Source: DASRJW01 sp964567755 (GTDB lineage Bacteria; Krumholzibacteriota; Krumholzibacteriia; G020349025). From it: a stretch of 64,000 nucleotides of DNA. The stretch spans positions 28,127-92,126 of the forward strand of contig CAZMNW010000035.1 of NCBI GenBank assembly GCA_964567755.1, given 5' to 3'. A program made the position numbers and the translations under genes. The notes under the pieces were generated by a model. That model saw nothing but the letters and a program-made list of their open reading frames with translations. It was not told the DNA's origin and made no database searches. Positions 44,826 to 53,725 of the stretch are shown here, one piece after another. Numbering within the stretch: the stretch's first letter is position 1; each line of letters begins with the position of its first letter.

Positions 44826-45680
44826 GTGCCCGAACTCGACTCGATCGAACGCGAAGAACGTTACAGATCGCGCGTCACGCGCACGCTCGTGCTGACGACG
44901 CTGCTCGTCGTGTTGTTCTTCGGCGGCGGCTACTGGCTGCTGGCGCGCCGCCAGAAAGAGAATGCCGCGGCCAGCGCGGCCGCCGCCACCGCCCGAATCG
45001 AAGCCGAACGTCTGCAGCTCCAGCGACAATTCAGCGCCGATTCCGCCGCCGCCGCCGCGCGCGTGACCACATTCCAAGAGAAATTCGCCGCCCAGGACAT
45101 GGATGGCGGACCGATTGTGTTGGTGCAACTCCCGCGCGGCGCCAGCGTGACGCGCACACTCGAACAGGTGTGGGCGGAATACGCTCGCGTCGTCGACCCC
45201 GGCATCGACTCCGCCAAGACGCGCGAATGGTTTCGCGCCTACTACGTCGATGCGATGAATCGCGCCTGGTACAACCCCGCGGGGACGTTGTCCTGGGAGG
45301 GTGACATGCAGCCGACGGCGATTCTGCTGCCCGACACCAAGCAGAAGGGCAAGGATCTGGATTTCGAGAAACCGAGCTTCGCCCAGATCGTGCGCGGCCA
45401 GGAATCAGCCGGAATTCGCGCCATCGCGGCCCTGCCGGTCGAAGGCGACAGCCTCGCGGCCAGCGAACCCGACAAAGTCGATGTCGTCCTGGCCAGCGCC
45501 GGTGCCGACAAGGCCAAGGTGATCGAGATCATCCGTGAGATCACGGGTCTCGGCGAGACGGAAGCTGTCGCGATCGTCGATGGCGTGCCCAAAGCCATCA
45601 AACAAGACGTCAACAAAGCCGTGGCCGAGGAGATCAAGCGCCGCATCGAAGACGCGGGCGGCAACGTCGAATTGCATTGA
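44826..45680 (+). CDS. Membrane-anchored protein with ribosomal L7/L12-like C-terminal domain
   Basis: 284 residues from GTG 44826 (GGAG 9 nt upstream). One membrane helix (about 20-41) is followed by an Ala/Glu-rich coiled coil (about 43-85) and a middle domain I do not recognise (about 90-210, with conserved-looking Trp/Tyr). The last 70 residues closely follow the L7/L12 C-terminal domain: DKVDVVLASAGADKAKVI, ITGLGETEA, VDGVPKAIK and a final EAGG-like helix-strand. In ribosomes this domain recruits translation GTPases; here it sits on a membrane stalk. It is divergent from the peroxiredoxin operon. Function unknown. Confidence 0.8.
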   Translation: MPELDSIEREERYRSRVTRTLVLTTLLVVLFFGGGYWLLARRQKENAAASAAAATARIEAERLQLQRQFSADSAAAAARVTTFQEKFAAQDMDGGPIVLVQLPRGASVTRTLEQVWAEYARVVDPGIDSAKTREWFRAYYVDAMNRAWYNPAGTLSWEGDMQPTAILLPDTKQKGKDLDFEKPSFAQIVRGQESAGIRAIAALPVEGDSLAASEPDKVDVVLASAGADKAKVIEIIREITGLGETEAVAIVDGVPKAIKQDVNKAVAEEIKRRIEDAGGNVELH

Positions 45681-45738
45681 AACCCGAGGACTGTACCCTC
45701 GCGGGGCTAGTGTGCATAAGATTAAGTCGTGTGACCGC

Positions 45739-48477
45739 TCAAGAGCTGTACTTCGCAAGCATCGCGTGGAACCGCGGGTGCTCGCGGATCGGGTCCCAGC
45801 GCGGATCGAGCCGCAGCATGTGGACGCTGAGCCAGGCCGGCCCCGCCAGGAGCCGCTCGATCTCGTCGAGCGCCGCGTCGGCGTCGCCGGCCTGCGCGAG
45901 GATGCGCGCGCGATCTTCTCCAAGGGACGGGCCATCAACAGCATCCTCGCGATCGACGACCCACAGCTGTAGCCAACGGGCCTCCCGTAGCGCCTCGTCA
46001 CGACCCCCGAGCCCCGCCAGCGCCAGGCCTCGGGCCGCATGCAGGCGCCAGTCGTCGGGGAGTTCAGCGAGGACGGAGTCCAGGTGCACGAGGGCTGCAA
46101 CGAACGCCCCGCGCGCCGCCGGATGATCGCCGCGCATCTGATGTGCCCAGGCGGCATACAGTGCACTGGGCAGGAAAACCATCCTCTCAACGAAAACGTC
46201 GACGCGCGCGATCCGGAGCATCTGCAGCAGGCTGTCGGCGTTCCGTCCCAATAACAAGAGCGCGGCGCGCTGAGTGGCTACATCCCGTAGGTTCCCTAGC
46301 TCCGCGTCCCTCGGGACGCGGCTCAGTGCCGCCCGCAGCGTGTCGAGCTGCCCATGCCAGCGGACGTAGGTCCAACCTCTGTGAATCGCTGCGACATGCA
46401 GGTCCGGGGCGAGGATCAGGGCCCGATCGTAGGCGCGCAACGCATCGGCGTAGCGGCGCACGAATTGATAGGTATGGCCACCAAGATCATAGAACAAGGT
46501 CGCGTTACGCGGGTCGAGCTCGGCGGCCTTCTCGAACGCCGCGGAGACCTCGTTCCAGTTGCCGAGCCGACGGTGGACAAGGCCGACGAATGACAAGAGC
46601 TCGGCGTCACTGGGAAGCCCCTCGAGCGCGATCGCGAACTCGTCCAACGCCCGGCGATAGTCGCGTCGGCCCTGGTAGTGCGCCAGGCCCATGGCGATGT
46701 GGGCCTGCGGCAGATCTGGCGCGAGCCGCAGCGCGGCCTCCGCTTCCTCGCGTTGGCGGGCAGGGCGCGCCGCCGAGGGATCGTACCGGTTCCAGTACAT
46801 TCGGCCATGCACTTGCGAGAGCTCTGCGTGCGCGAGCGCGAAGTTCGGGTCGAGTCCCAGCGCCCGCTCGTAGAGTTGCTGGGCGGTCTCCAGGTCCTGA
46901 CGGAGATAACCGGGCCGGGCCCTGTATTCGCGCCCCTGCAGATACAGCCGGTAGGCCTCGGCGTTCGCCGTGGGCACCTCCGCAAGCCTCCCCTGTTCGG
47001 CACTGGTCAGCGCCGCACCCACCGCCGCCACAATCTGCTGCGCCACCTCGCTCTGGATCGCGAACGCGTCGTCCAGCGTCCGGTCGTAGCGCTCCGCCCA
47101 GAGATGCTCGTCGGTCGCCGCATCGATCAGCTGCACGTTCACACGCAACCGCCCGCCCACCACTTGCACGCTCCCCTCCACCACGCTCCCCACTCCCAGC
47201 TCGGTCGCGATCGCCTTGAGCGGCTTGGAGGTAACTGAATAGCCCATCACCGAGGTCCGGCTGATCACCTTGAGCGCCGCCACCTTCGCGAGCTGGGTCA
47301 GGAGCTCGTCGTGCAGCCCGCCTGCGAAATACGCATGCGGCCCCTCGACATTCAGGTTCTGAAACGGCAGCACCGCGATCGCGCTGCGCTCGTGGAGGAT
47401 CGCAACCTTGGTGGGTGCGAATGGGGCCTCGAGTTCGCGGCCACGTCGAGAGTTCCAGACCCAGACGAGCAAGACAATCGTTGCGATAACCGCGATTCCG
47501 CCGAGCACCAAGATCTTGCGAGCCGGAGTGCGAGAAGCGGACCGAGCAGTATTCAGGTCCCCGTACGAAACGGCTGAACCAGACTCGAGCTCTCGGGCGA
47601 GCCGGTTGAGGTCAACAGCCATGTCGTCCATGGTCTGGTAGCGGTCCCCCGGTCGAGCCGAGAGAGACTTATGGATGATCCGATCGAGGTCCAACGGCAC
47701 GCTCGCGACGAGATCGTGCACGAGAACAGGTCGGCTCCCGAGGATCTCTCTCGCCACATCGGCCCTCGTAGCTCCCCCGAACGGCCTCTGACCCGTGGTC
47801 ATCTCGTAGAGGACCGTGCCAAAGGAGAAGATGTCGCTGCGCCCGTCGAGTCGCTCCCCGCGCACCTGCTCGGGGGACATGTACGGCAGCGTGCCGGCGA
47901 TGAACGGGCTCGCAGTCGCTCGCTGACTTGCGTCTCGCAACATCGACTCGGTCGCAGAAAAACCCTCGAGTTCGGAGGCGAGCGTGGTGTCGCGGCGTTC
48001 GAAGAGGGTCGCGAGCCCGAAGTCGACCACCTTCGCGTCGCCTTCCGGTGTCACCAGGATGTTGCCGGGCTTGAGGTCGCGGTGCAGGAGTCCCTTGTGG
48101 TGGGCTCTTGCCACCGCCTGCGCCACCTGGAGGCCCAAGCTCGCGACCTGTTCGGTGGGAAGCGGCCGGCCGTGCAGCATGCGGGAGAGAGGCCTGCCCT
48201 CGACATACTCCATCACGATGAAGTCGAGGTCACCCTCGCGGCCGAGTTCGTAGACCTGGGCGATGTGGGCGTGGCTCAGGGACGACGCGAGCTGCGCCTC
48301 GGCCAGGAACATGCGGCGGCGCTCTTCGTCACGGGCAACATCGGCCGGCAACACTTTGATGGCGACGATACGGCTCAACACCGTGTCTTCTGCCTTCCAC
48401 ACCACACCCATCCCGCCTTCGCCGATCTTCTCGATCAGGCGGTAGTGCGACAGAGTGCGTCCGCTCTCCACGGTCAC
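45739..48477 (-). CDS. Membrane Ser/Thr protein kinase with TolB-like and TPR domains (copy 2)
   Basis: 912 residues, the paralogue of the kinase at 35229-37964 and largely identical to it over the whole length, including all catalytic motifs (IGEGGMGVVWKA, VAIKVL, HRDLKPGN, DFGLA), the membrane helix and the C-terminal TPR array. Differences concentrate in the TPR region (for example RMYWNRYD for GMMHWYAYD). GTG 48477 aligns with the ATG of copy 1. The 60 bp upstream also resemble the upstream region of copy 1, so the duplication included the promoter region. Confidence 0.92.
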   Translation of the reverse strand: MTVESGRTLSHYRLIEKIGEGGMGVVWKAEDTVLSRIVAIKVLPADVARDEERRRMFLAEAQLASSLSHAHIAQVYELGREGDLDFIVMEYVEGRPLSRMLHGRPLPTEQVASLGLQVAQAVARAHHKGLLHRDLKPGNILVTPEGDAKVVDFGLATLFERRDTTLASELEGFSATESMLRDASQRATASPFIAGTLPYMSPEQVRGERLDGRSDIFSFGTVLYEMTTGQRPFGGATRADVAREILGSRPVLVHDLVASVPLDLDRIIHKSLSARPGDRYQTMDDMAVDLNRLARELESGSAVSYGDLNTARSASRTPARKILVLGGIAVIATIVLLVWVWNSRRGRELEAPFAPTKVAILHERSAIAVLPFQNLNVEGPHAYFAGGLHDELLTQLAKVAALKVISRTSVMGYSVTSKPLKAIATELGVGSVVEGSVQVVGGRLRVNVQLIDAATDEHLWAERYDRTLDDAFAIQSEVAQQIVAAVGAALTSAEQGRLAEVPTANAEAYRLYLQGREYRARPGYLRQDLETAQQLYERALGLDPNFALAHAELSQVHGRMYWNRYDPSAARPARQREEAEAALRLAPDLPQAHIAMGLAHYQGRRDYRRALDEFAIALEGLPSDAELLSFVGLVHRRLGNWNEVSAAFEKAAELDPRNATLFYDLGGHTYQFVRRYADALRAYDRALILAPDLHVAAIHRGWTYVRWHGQLDTLRAALSRVPRDAELGNLRDVATQRAALLLLGRNADSLLQMLRIARVDVFVERMVFLPSALYAAWAHQMRGDHPAARGAFVAALVHLDSVLAELPDDWRLHAARGLALAGLGGRDEALREARWLQLWVVDREDAVDGPSLGEDRARILAQAGDADAALDEIERLLAGPAWLSVHMLRLDPRWDPIREHPRFHAMLAKYSS

Positions 48478-48540
48478 CTGCCGTGTTCTCCCGGGAAAAT
48501 CGATGATTGCAAAGCAAGCTGCCGAGGCGATTCTACGCCC
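45739..48540 (-). repeat. 2.8-kb direct repeat, second copy (first at 35229-38023)
   Basis: Kinase gene plus short upstream segment duplicated in the same orientation about 10.5 kb apart. The shared upstream block includes GCTGCCGAG and GATTCTACGCCC. Recombination between the copies would delete the genes between them, including the M36-like protease and the peroxiredoxin operon. Confidence 0.8.
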
Positions 48541-48559
48541 AGTTATGTGGGCATCAAAC

Positions 48560-49957
48560 TTAGGTGCGCATGCGGCGTTCGTCGAGGAGATCCCACGCCG
48601 CGTAGCCGCCGACCAAATCGCTGAAGTTCGTGAACCCGTGCTGCTCGAGAATGCTGGCGGCGATCATCGAGCGATAGCCGCCGGCGCAATGGACGACGAA
48701 GTAGCCGTTGCGTGGCACTTCGGCGACACGGCCCGCAAGCTGCGGCAGCGGCACGTGGATGCTGCCGACGATGCGTTTGTCGCTCCACTCGCGCTCGCTG
48801 CGCACGTCGACAATGTGCGGCGGGTTGTCGCCGTTCAGACGTTCTGCCAGCGCCTGCGCCGTGATGCGCTCGGTGTGGCGTACCCGATCGGGCCTGTCGT
48901 CGAGGGCCCGCATGCCGTCCTGCAAGAAGCCTGCGACGTGATCGAAGCCGATGCGTCCGAGCCGGATCGCCGCTTCCGGCTCGCTGCCGGGATCTGCGAT
49001 CAACACCAGCGGCCGGTCGCGACGCAGCAATGTGCCGCACCAAGTGGCGAACTGACCGCAGAGCCCGATGTTGGTGCTGCCAAGAAGATGTGCGCCGGCG
49101 TATTCCGACGGATCGCGCGCGTCCAGCAGCTGGGCGCCGCCGTTGTGGAGGCCGAGAACCGCGTCCAGAGTCAGTGGCTGCAACATCTTGCCCAGCGTCT
49201 CTTCTAGTGTCGCGCGCTCGCTGCGGTTGAGCATCGCGTCGTAGGGAAAGTAGGCTGGCGCTTCTGGCTGGTCGGCCGTGACCAAGGCGACGAACTCGTT
49301 TCGGCTCATGGGTTGTAGCGCGTAGTTGTAACGGCGTTGCTCGCCGAGCGTCGACACGCGCTCCTTGCTCAGCGCCTTGCCGCACATCGACCCGGCGCCA
49401 TGCGCCGGATAGACGAGCGTCGCATCGGGAAGACGAAGCAGTTTCTGGTGCAGCGAGTCGTAGAGCATGGCGGCCAGCTCCTCGGCACTGAAACCGAGGG
49501 AGGCCATGAGATCCGGCCGTCCGACATCGCCAATGAACAGAGTATCGCCCGTCAGCACGGCATGCGGATTGGCAGTGTCCTTGGCCACATCGTAAACGAG
49601 GATGCAGATGCTCTCCGGTGTGTGACCGGGAGTTTCGAGGAACTGCAGCCGCATGTCGCCACGCTCCAGCACGGCGCCGTCGTGTGCTGGCTCGAAGGCA
49701 TACTCCGCCTGTGCGCGCGCACCCAGGTGGATCCGCGCCCCGGCGCGATCACGCAGTTCCACGTGTCCGGCGACGAAATCGGCGTGGAAGTGCGTGAGGA
49801 TCACATCGGTGATGCGAAGTCCGAGCTTGGCGGCGTCCGACAAGTACTGGTCCACGTCGCGCTGGGGATCGACGACGAACGCTGTTCCCGTCCGCGTGTC
49901 GCCAACGAGGTACGAGGCGTGGGCCAGGCATCCCAGATAGTATTGCTGCAGAATCAT
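48560..49957 (-). CDS. Persulfide dioxygenase (ETHE1-like) fused to two rhodanese domains
   Basis: 465 residues. The N-terminal metallo-beta-lactamase domain (about 1-235) has THFHADFVAGH, ETPGHTPES, TGDTLFIGDVGRPD and YPAHGAGS, the mononuclear iron motifs of persulfide dioxygenases, which oxidise glutathione persulfide to sulfite. Two rhodanese domains follow, as in CstB-type proteins. The first (about 255-350) has no Cys at the active loop (LIADPGSEPEA), so it is probably inactive. The second (about 370-460) has the full loop HCAGGYRS. ATG 49957 has GGAG 6 nt upstream; the frame opens at 49996. Likely role: sulfide/persulfide detoxification. Confidence 0.9.
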   Translation of the reverse strand: MILQQYYLGCLAHASYLVGDTRTGTAFVVDPQRDVDQYLSDAAKLGLRITDVILTHFHADFVAGHVELRDRAGARIHLGARAQAEYAFEPAHDGAVLERGDMRLQFLETPGHTPESICILVYDVAKDTANPHAVLTGDTLFIGDVGRPDLMASLGFSAEELAAMLYDSLHQKLLRLPDATLVYPAHGAGSMCGKALSKERVSTLGEQRRYNYALQPMSRNEFVALVTADQPEAPAYFPYDAMLNRSERATLEETLGKMLQPLTLDAVLGLHNGGAQLLDARDPSEYAGAHLLGSTNIGLCGQFATWCGTLLRRDRPLVLIADPGSEPEAAIRLGRIGFDHVAGFLQDGMRALDDRPDRVRHTERITAQALAERLNGDNPPHIVDVRSEREWSDKRIVGSIHVPLPQLAGRVAEVPRNGYFVVHCAGGYRSMIAASILEQHGFTNFSDLVGGYAAWDLLDERRMRT

Positions 49958-50372
49958 CCCGTTCTCCGTTTCATCCCCCACGCAGCCCAGTCGCACGGCC
50001 GCGGGGGGCTCTGCGCACCCTCTGATCTCAAATGTACCGGCTTCGCCCCGATTCTGACGAGCCCTGAGTGGTCCGAGCCCTCGGGTGACATTTTGTCAGC
50101 CGTGCCTTGCGAACACGGTCCAGATGCGCGAGATTTCACTCCATCCCGGTGCCGACCCGCGCCTGCGGGCGGGCAGGCATACGAATGAGTCGCCCAGGCC
50201 GGGTCGTGGCGGGGTTCCTTGCCGAACCCCCATGGAGGCGGGTATCCTGTTCATATGCGCCCTGCCCGCAATCCGGAAACATCGTAAACTGCCCCGATCG
50301 AGTTCCCCTGGCCTCCCCTTCGGGACGCCCGTTGCCATAGGGCCAACGAACCGCTCGGACAGGAGTCGAGGC
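49958..50372. other. Divergent intergenic region with a hairpin
   Basis: Separates the minus-strand dioxygenase and the plus-strand S8 protease. GGGGTTC (50211-50217) and GAACCCC (50224-50230) form a perfect 7-bp stem around a 6-nt loop, about 140 bp before the protease ATG; it could be an operator or leader hairpin. Promoter elements could not be assigned with confidence. Confidence 0.45.
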
Positions 50373-53300
50373 ATGCTCAAGCATTGCGTGCGTATTTCGG
50401 GTTTGCCGTTCCTTTCAGCCCTGTTCGTGGCCACGACTGCCTTCGCCCACGGAGGCCCATCTCCGCTCGACCTCTCGGCCGGGTCGCCGCCAAGCGACGC
50501 TGCCCGCATCGAGACGCGCGCCTCGCAGCCAGGAATCGTCGTGGTCAAGCTCCTCCGGCCAGACAATCTCGGCGCCGGTCCGGGCAAGACCGGGTCCGCG
50601 GTCGTCGATGACGTTCTTGCGCGGCATACGGCACATTCCGTCACGCCCGTGCTTCCGAGACGGTTGCTGGCGCACAAGGTCGGCGGCACCGACCTGAGCC
50701 GCGTCTTCATCATCGAGTACCAAGACGGGGCCGCGCCCGAAACCGTGGCCGCCGAGCTCGCTCGGCTCGACGCGGTCGAGTACGCCGAGCCTCTCTTCGC
50801 CTACCCGCTCGCGGGGCAGCCCAACGACACCCAGATCAGCCAACAGCTCGGCTATCTCAATCACATGCAGTTTTTGAGCGGTTGGGACGTGGCCCAGGGT
50901 GAGCAGGGCAATGCCGTCATCGCCATCATCGATGGCGGCACGGACTGGCGCCACGCCGATCTCGTCGACAACATCTGGGCCAACCCAAATGAAACCATCA
51001 ACGGCATCGACGACGACGACAATGGTCTCATCGACGACGTGCGTGGCTGGAACTTCGCCAACAACACCAACGATCCCACCGGCTTGGCGAGCACGCCTCA
51101 AAGCGCCAGCCACGGCACTCACACCGCCGGCATCGCCTGCGCCGTGACCAACAATTCCGTCCAAGTCGCAGGCGCTTCCTGGAACGCCAAGGTGATGCCG
51201 ATCAATACGGCGCTCGCCAGTGCCGATCGCGTCATCGCCTGGGGGTATCAAGGCATCGTCTATGCCGCGCTCAACGGTGCCGACGCCATCAGTTTGAGCT
51301 GGGGCGGCAGCGGCAGCCCGTCCACCTTCGAGAGCGAGGTCATCCAATTCGCCTGGGAGCAGGGTGCGGCCATCTGTGCCGCGGCCGGCAACGACGGCGG
51401 CGATGCGGACATGCATTTTCCGTCGGCCTACCCGCACGTGCTGTCGGTGACCAACGTCGACCTCGGCGATCACCGTGTCAGCGTCGCCAATTTCGGCTTC
51501 AGCGTCGACGTCGCCGCGCACGGCAATTCCATTCTCAGCACCACGCCCAACAATACGACCGGGTTCAACAGCGGCACGTCCATGTCGACGCCATTCGTGG
51601 CTGCTGCTTGCGCCCTGGTCAAGACGCGGTGGCCGGACTACACCGCCGATCAGGTAATGCAACGCGTGCGCGTCAGCTGCGACAACATCGACGCCGCCAA
51701 CCCCGAGTTCCCCGGCCAGCTGGGCTTCGGGCGGCTCAATGTGTCGCAGGCGCTGACCAAGAACACGCCCGCCATTCGCATCTCCGACATCCAACTGCTC
51801 GATCAGGACGGCGACGGCGTGCTCGAGCGTGGCGAAAACGTGGCGTTGAACATCACGGTGACCAACTTCCTGGCGCGCGCGCAGACGCTGAGCTTCAGCC
51901 TGTCCGAGACCTCGACGTACGTGACGGTGTCGAATCCCATGCAGGCGGTGGCGAGCATCGACTCCTTGGAAACGCTGCAGCTGCCGACCTTCAATCTCCT
52001 GATCGGCTCGAACGCGGTCAACAACCATACGGTGAGCGTCGAGCTGCGCTACAACAGCAGCACACCCGTGTACGCCGACATCGACCGGTTCAAGTTCATC
52101 ATCCAACCGCTGTTCTTGAACCACACGGTGAACCAGGTGAATACCACGATCACCAGCATGGGCCGGCTCGGGTATGCGCTGGCGCGCGGCGACGGCACCG
52201 ACGGCATCGGCTTCTCCTTCGGCAGCGGGCCCAACGTGCTGTTCGAGGCCGCCATGATGATGGGCACCTCGCCCACCAAGCTGGTGGACGCGGCGCGCGG
52301 CCTGGTGTCCGGCGGCAATCTCACCTATAACTCGAACTTCGGCACCCCCGCGGGCGGCACGCCGACGCTGCTGCCCCCCGTGCTCGCCGATCAACAGTCG
52401 CGCGCCATTTTCAGCGACGGCGCTGCGGCGCCATCCTTGCGTCTCAATCTCAACATGCGCCAGGACGCCTACTTGTTCTCCAACGCGCCCGACAACGATT
52501 ACATCATCTTGCGCTACCGCATCCGTAACGATGCCAGCGGTGCCATCACTGGCTTGCGTGTCGGTTGGTACCAAGATTGGGACATCGGCGATGCAGGCGA
52601 CGCGCAAGGGGCGATCGCCGACCGCACGGGCTACGATGCCACCCGTGGCCTCGGCTACACCTGGGACGAAAACGGCGCCGCGAACGGCGTGCATCTCGGA
52701 ACCGCCGTGCTGACGCAGCCCGGCACCACCGCTTTCCGCGGCATCTGGAACGACGAGGTGAACCCGAACAATCTATGGTTCGGCGTCTACGATGGCTACA
52801 CCAAGGACGAGAAATGGCAGACGCTGTCCGGCGGCATCATAAGCCCCGAGGCCGGACCCGAGGACGTGTCGATCGCGATCGCGACAGGGCCTTTCAACCT
52901 CGCCATCGGCGATTCGATCACCGTCGCCTTCGTGTTCGCCGCCGGCAATGACCTCGCCGACTTGCAGGGCAACACCGACGCCGCGATCGCCAAGTGGGAG
53001 ACGCTCGGACCGTTGACACCGGTCACGCTCACCGACTTGTCGGCGACGCAAGACGGTGCCGGTGTCGTCGTCCGCTGGCGCACGAGCGACGAACGCGACA
53101 TCGCTGCCTACCGCGTCTACCGCGGCCTCGACGGCGACATTCTGCAGGCTCTCGGTCCCGACGTAGAGCCCAACGCCGCGCAACGTTACGAATTCCGCGA
53201 CGCCACGCCGCCGCCCGGACGCAACGTCTATCGCGTCGCCGAAGTCTCATCCGCGGGCGATGTCGTGTTCCATGGCAGTGTCGAGGTCACGGTCGCCGGC

Positions 53301-53591
53301 CTCTCGCCGGCGCGCAGTTTCCTGTCTTCGGGTACGCCCAATCCGTTCAACCCGAGCACGACGGTGCACTACGGGCTCACCGTCGCCGGACCGGTGCGCC
53401 TCGTGGTCTACGATGCGCGCGGCCGGCACGTGCGTTTCCTGGTGCAGAGCGCCTACACGGCAGCCGGCGCCTACAGCGCGGCTTGGAATGGTCTCGATGA
53501 TCGTGGTCACGCCGTCCCCAGTGGCAGCTACCACGTACGCTTGCAGCTCGCCGATCAGGTCTTCACGCGACGCGTGACCTTGTTGAAGTGA
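50373..53591 (+). CDS. Secreted subtilisin-like (S8) protease with FlgD-type tail, copy 1
   Basis: 1072 residues. Signal peptide 1-25 (ATTAFAHG). The prodomain (about 50-150) ends DAVEYAEPLF. The catalytic triad is Asp187 (IIDGGTDW), His247 (HGTHTAGI) and Ser403 (GTSMSTPFVAA). An inserted acidic loop NGIDDDDNGLIDD (about 210-222) is likely Ca-binding. Several beta-sandwich domains follow the catalytic domain (about 440-900), then a fibronectin-like segment (VRWRTSDERDIAAYRVYRG) and a FlgD-Ig module (PNPFNPST, SGSYHVRLQL). ATG 50373 has AGGAG 7 nt upstream; the open frame to 50085 is spurious. The next gene is a paralogue in the same orientation. Confidence 0.92.
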   Translation: MLKHCVRISGLPFLSALFVATTAFAHGGPSPLDLSAGSPPSDAARIETRASQPGIVVVKLLRPDNLGAGPGKTGSAVVDDVLARHTAHSVTPVLPRRLLAHKVGGTDLSRVFIIEYQDGAAPETVAAELARLDAVEYAEPLFAYPLAGQPNDTQISQQLGYLNHMQFLSGWDVAQGEQGNAVIAIIDGGTDWRHADLVDNIWANPNETINGIDDDDNGLIDDVRGWNFANNTNDPTGLASTPQSASHGTHTAGIACAVTNNSVQVAGASWNAKVMPINTALASADRVIAWGYQGIVYAALNGADAISLSWGGSGSPSTFESEVIQFAWEQGAAICAAAGNDGGDADMHFPSAYPHVLSVTNVDLGDHRVSVANFGFSVDVAAHGNSILSTTPNNTTGFNSGTSMSTPFVAAACALVKTRWPDYTADQVMQRVRVSCDNIDAANPEFPGQLGFGRLNVSQALTKNTPAIRISDIQLLDQDGDGVLERGENVALNITVTNFLARAQTLSFSLSETSTYVTVSNPMQAVASIDSLETLQLPTFNLLIGSNAVNNHTVSVELRYNSSTPVYADIDRFKFIIQPLFLNHTVNQVNTTITSMGRLGYALARGDGTDGIGFSFGSGPNVLFEAAMMMGTSPTKLVDAARGLVSGGNLTYNSNFGTPAGGTPTLLPPVLADQQSRAIFSDGAAAPSLRLNLNMRQDAYLFSNAPDNDYIILRYRIRNDASGAITGLRVGWYQDWDIGDAGDAQGAIADRTGYDATRGLGYTWDENGAANGVHLGTAVLTQPGTTAFRGIWNDEVNPNNLWFGVYDGYTKDEKWQTLSGGIISPEAGPEDVSIAIATGPFNLAIGDSITVAFVFAAGNDLADLQGNTDAAIAKWETLGPLTPVTLTDLSATQDGAGVVVRWRTSDERDIAAYRVYRGLDGDILQALGPDVEPNAAQRYEFRDATPPPGRNVYRVAEVSSAGDVVFHGSVEVTVAGLSPARSFLSSGTPNPFNPSTTVHYGLTVAGPVRLVVYDARGRHVRFLVQSAYTAAGAYSAAWNGLDDRGHAVPSGSYHVRLQLADQVFTRRVTLLK

Positions 53592-53595
53592 GCGC

Positions 53596-53611
53596 CGCCG
53601 GACCACCGGCG
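53596..53611 (+). terminator. Hairpin after the first S8 protease gene
   Basis: CGCCGG-ACCA-CCGGCG, a perfect 6-bp GC stem with a 4-nt loop, starts 4 nt after the stop. A second imperfect stem (GGGCGT/ACGCCC, 53631-53656) follows. There is no U-run, so termination would need Rho or be partial. Confidence 0.4.
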
Positions 53612-53725
53612 ATTCGATGACTGGATGATCGGGCGTGCGGACGGATCCGGACGCCCTTGGTGACCGTGCATGGCCGGCGCCAAGAAGCTGAGCGCCCACC
53701 CACACAGAAGGAGCTGTGCGCCGCC

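Noticed and set aside
50415..52694. 759-codon minus-strand open frame
   Set aside because: Antisense shadow of the first S8 protease, whose catalytic motifs and ribosome site are clear on the plus strand.
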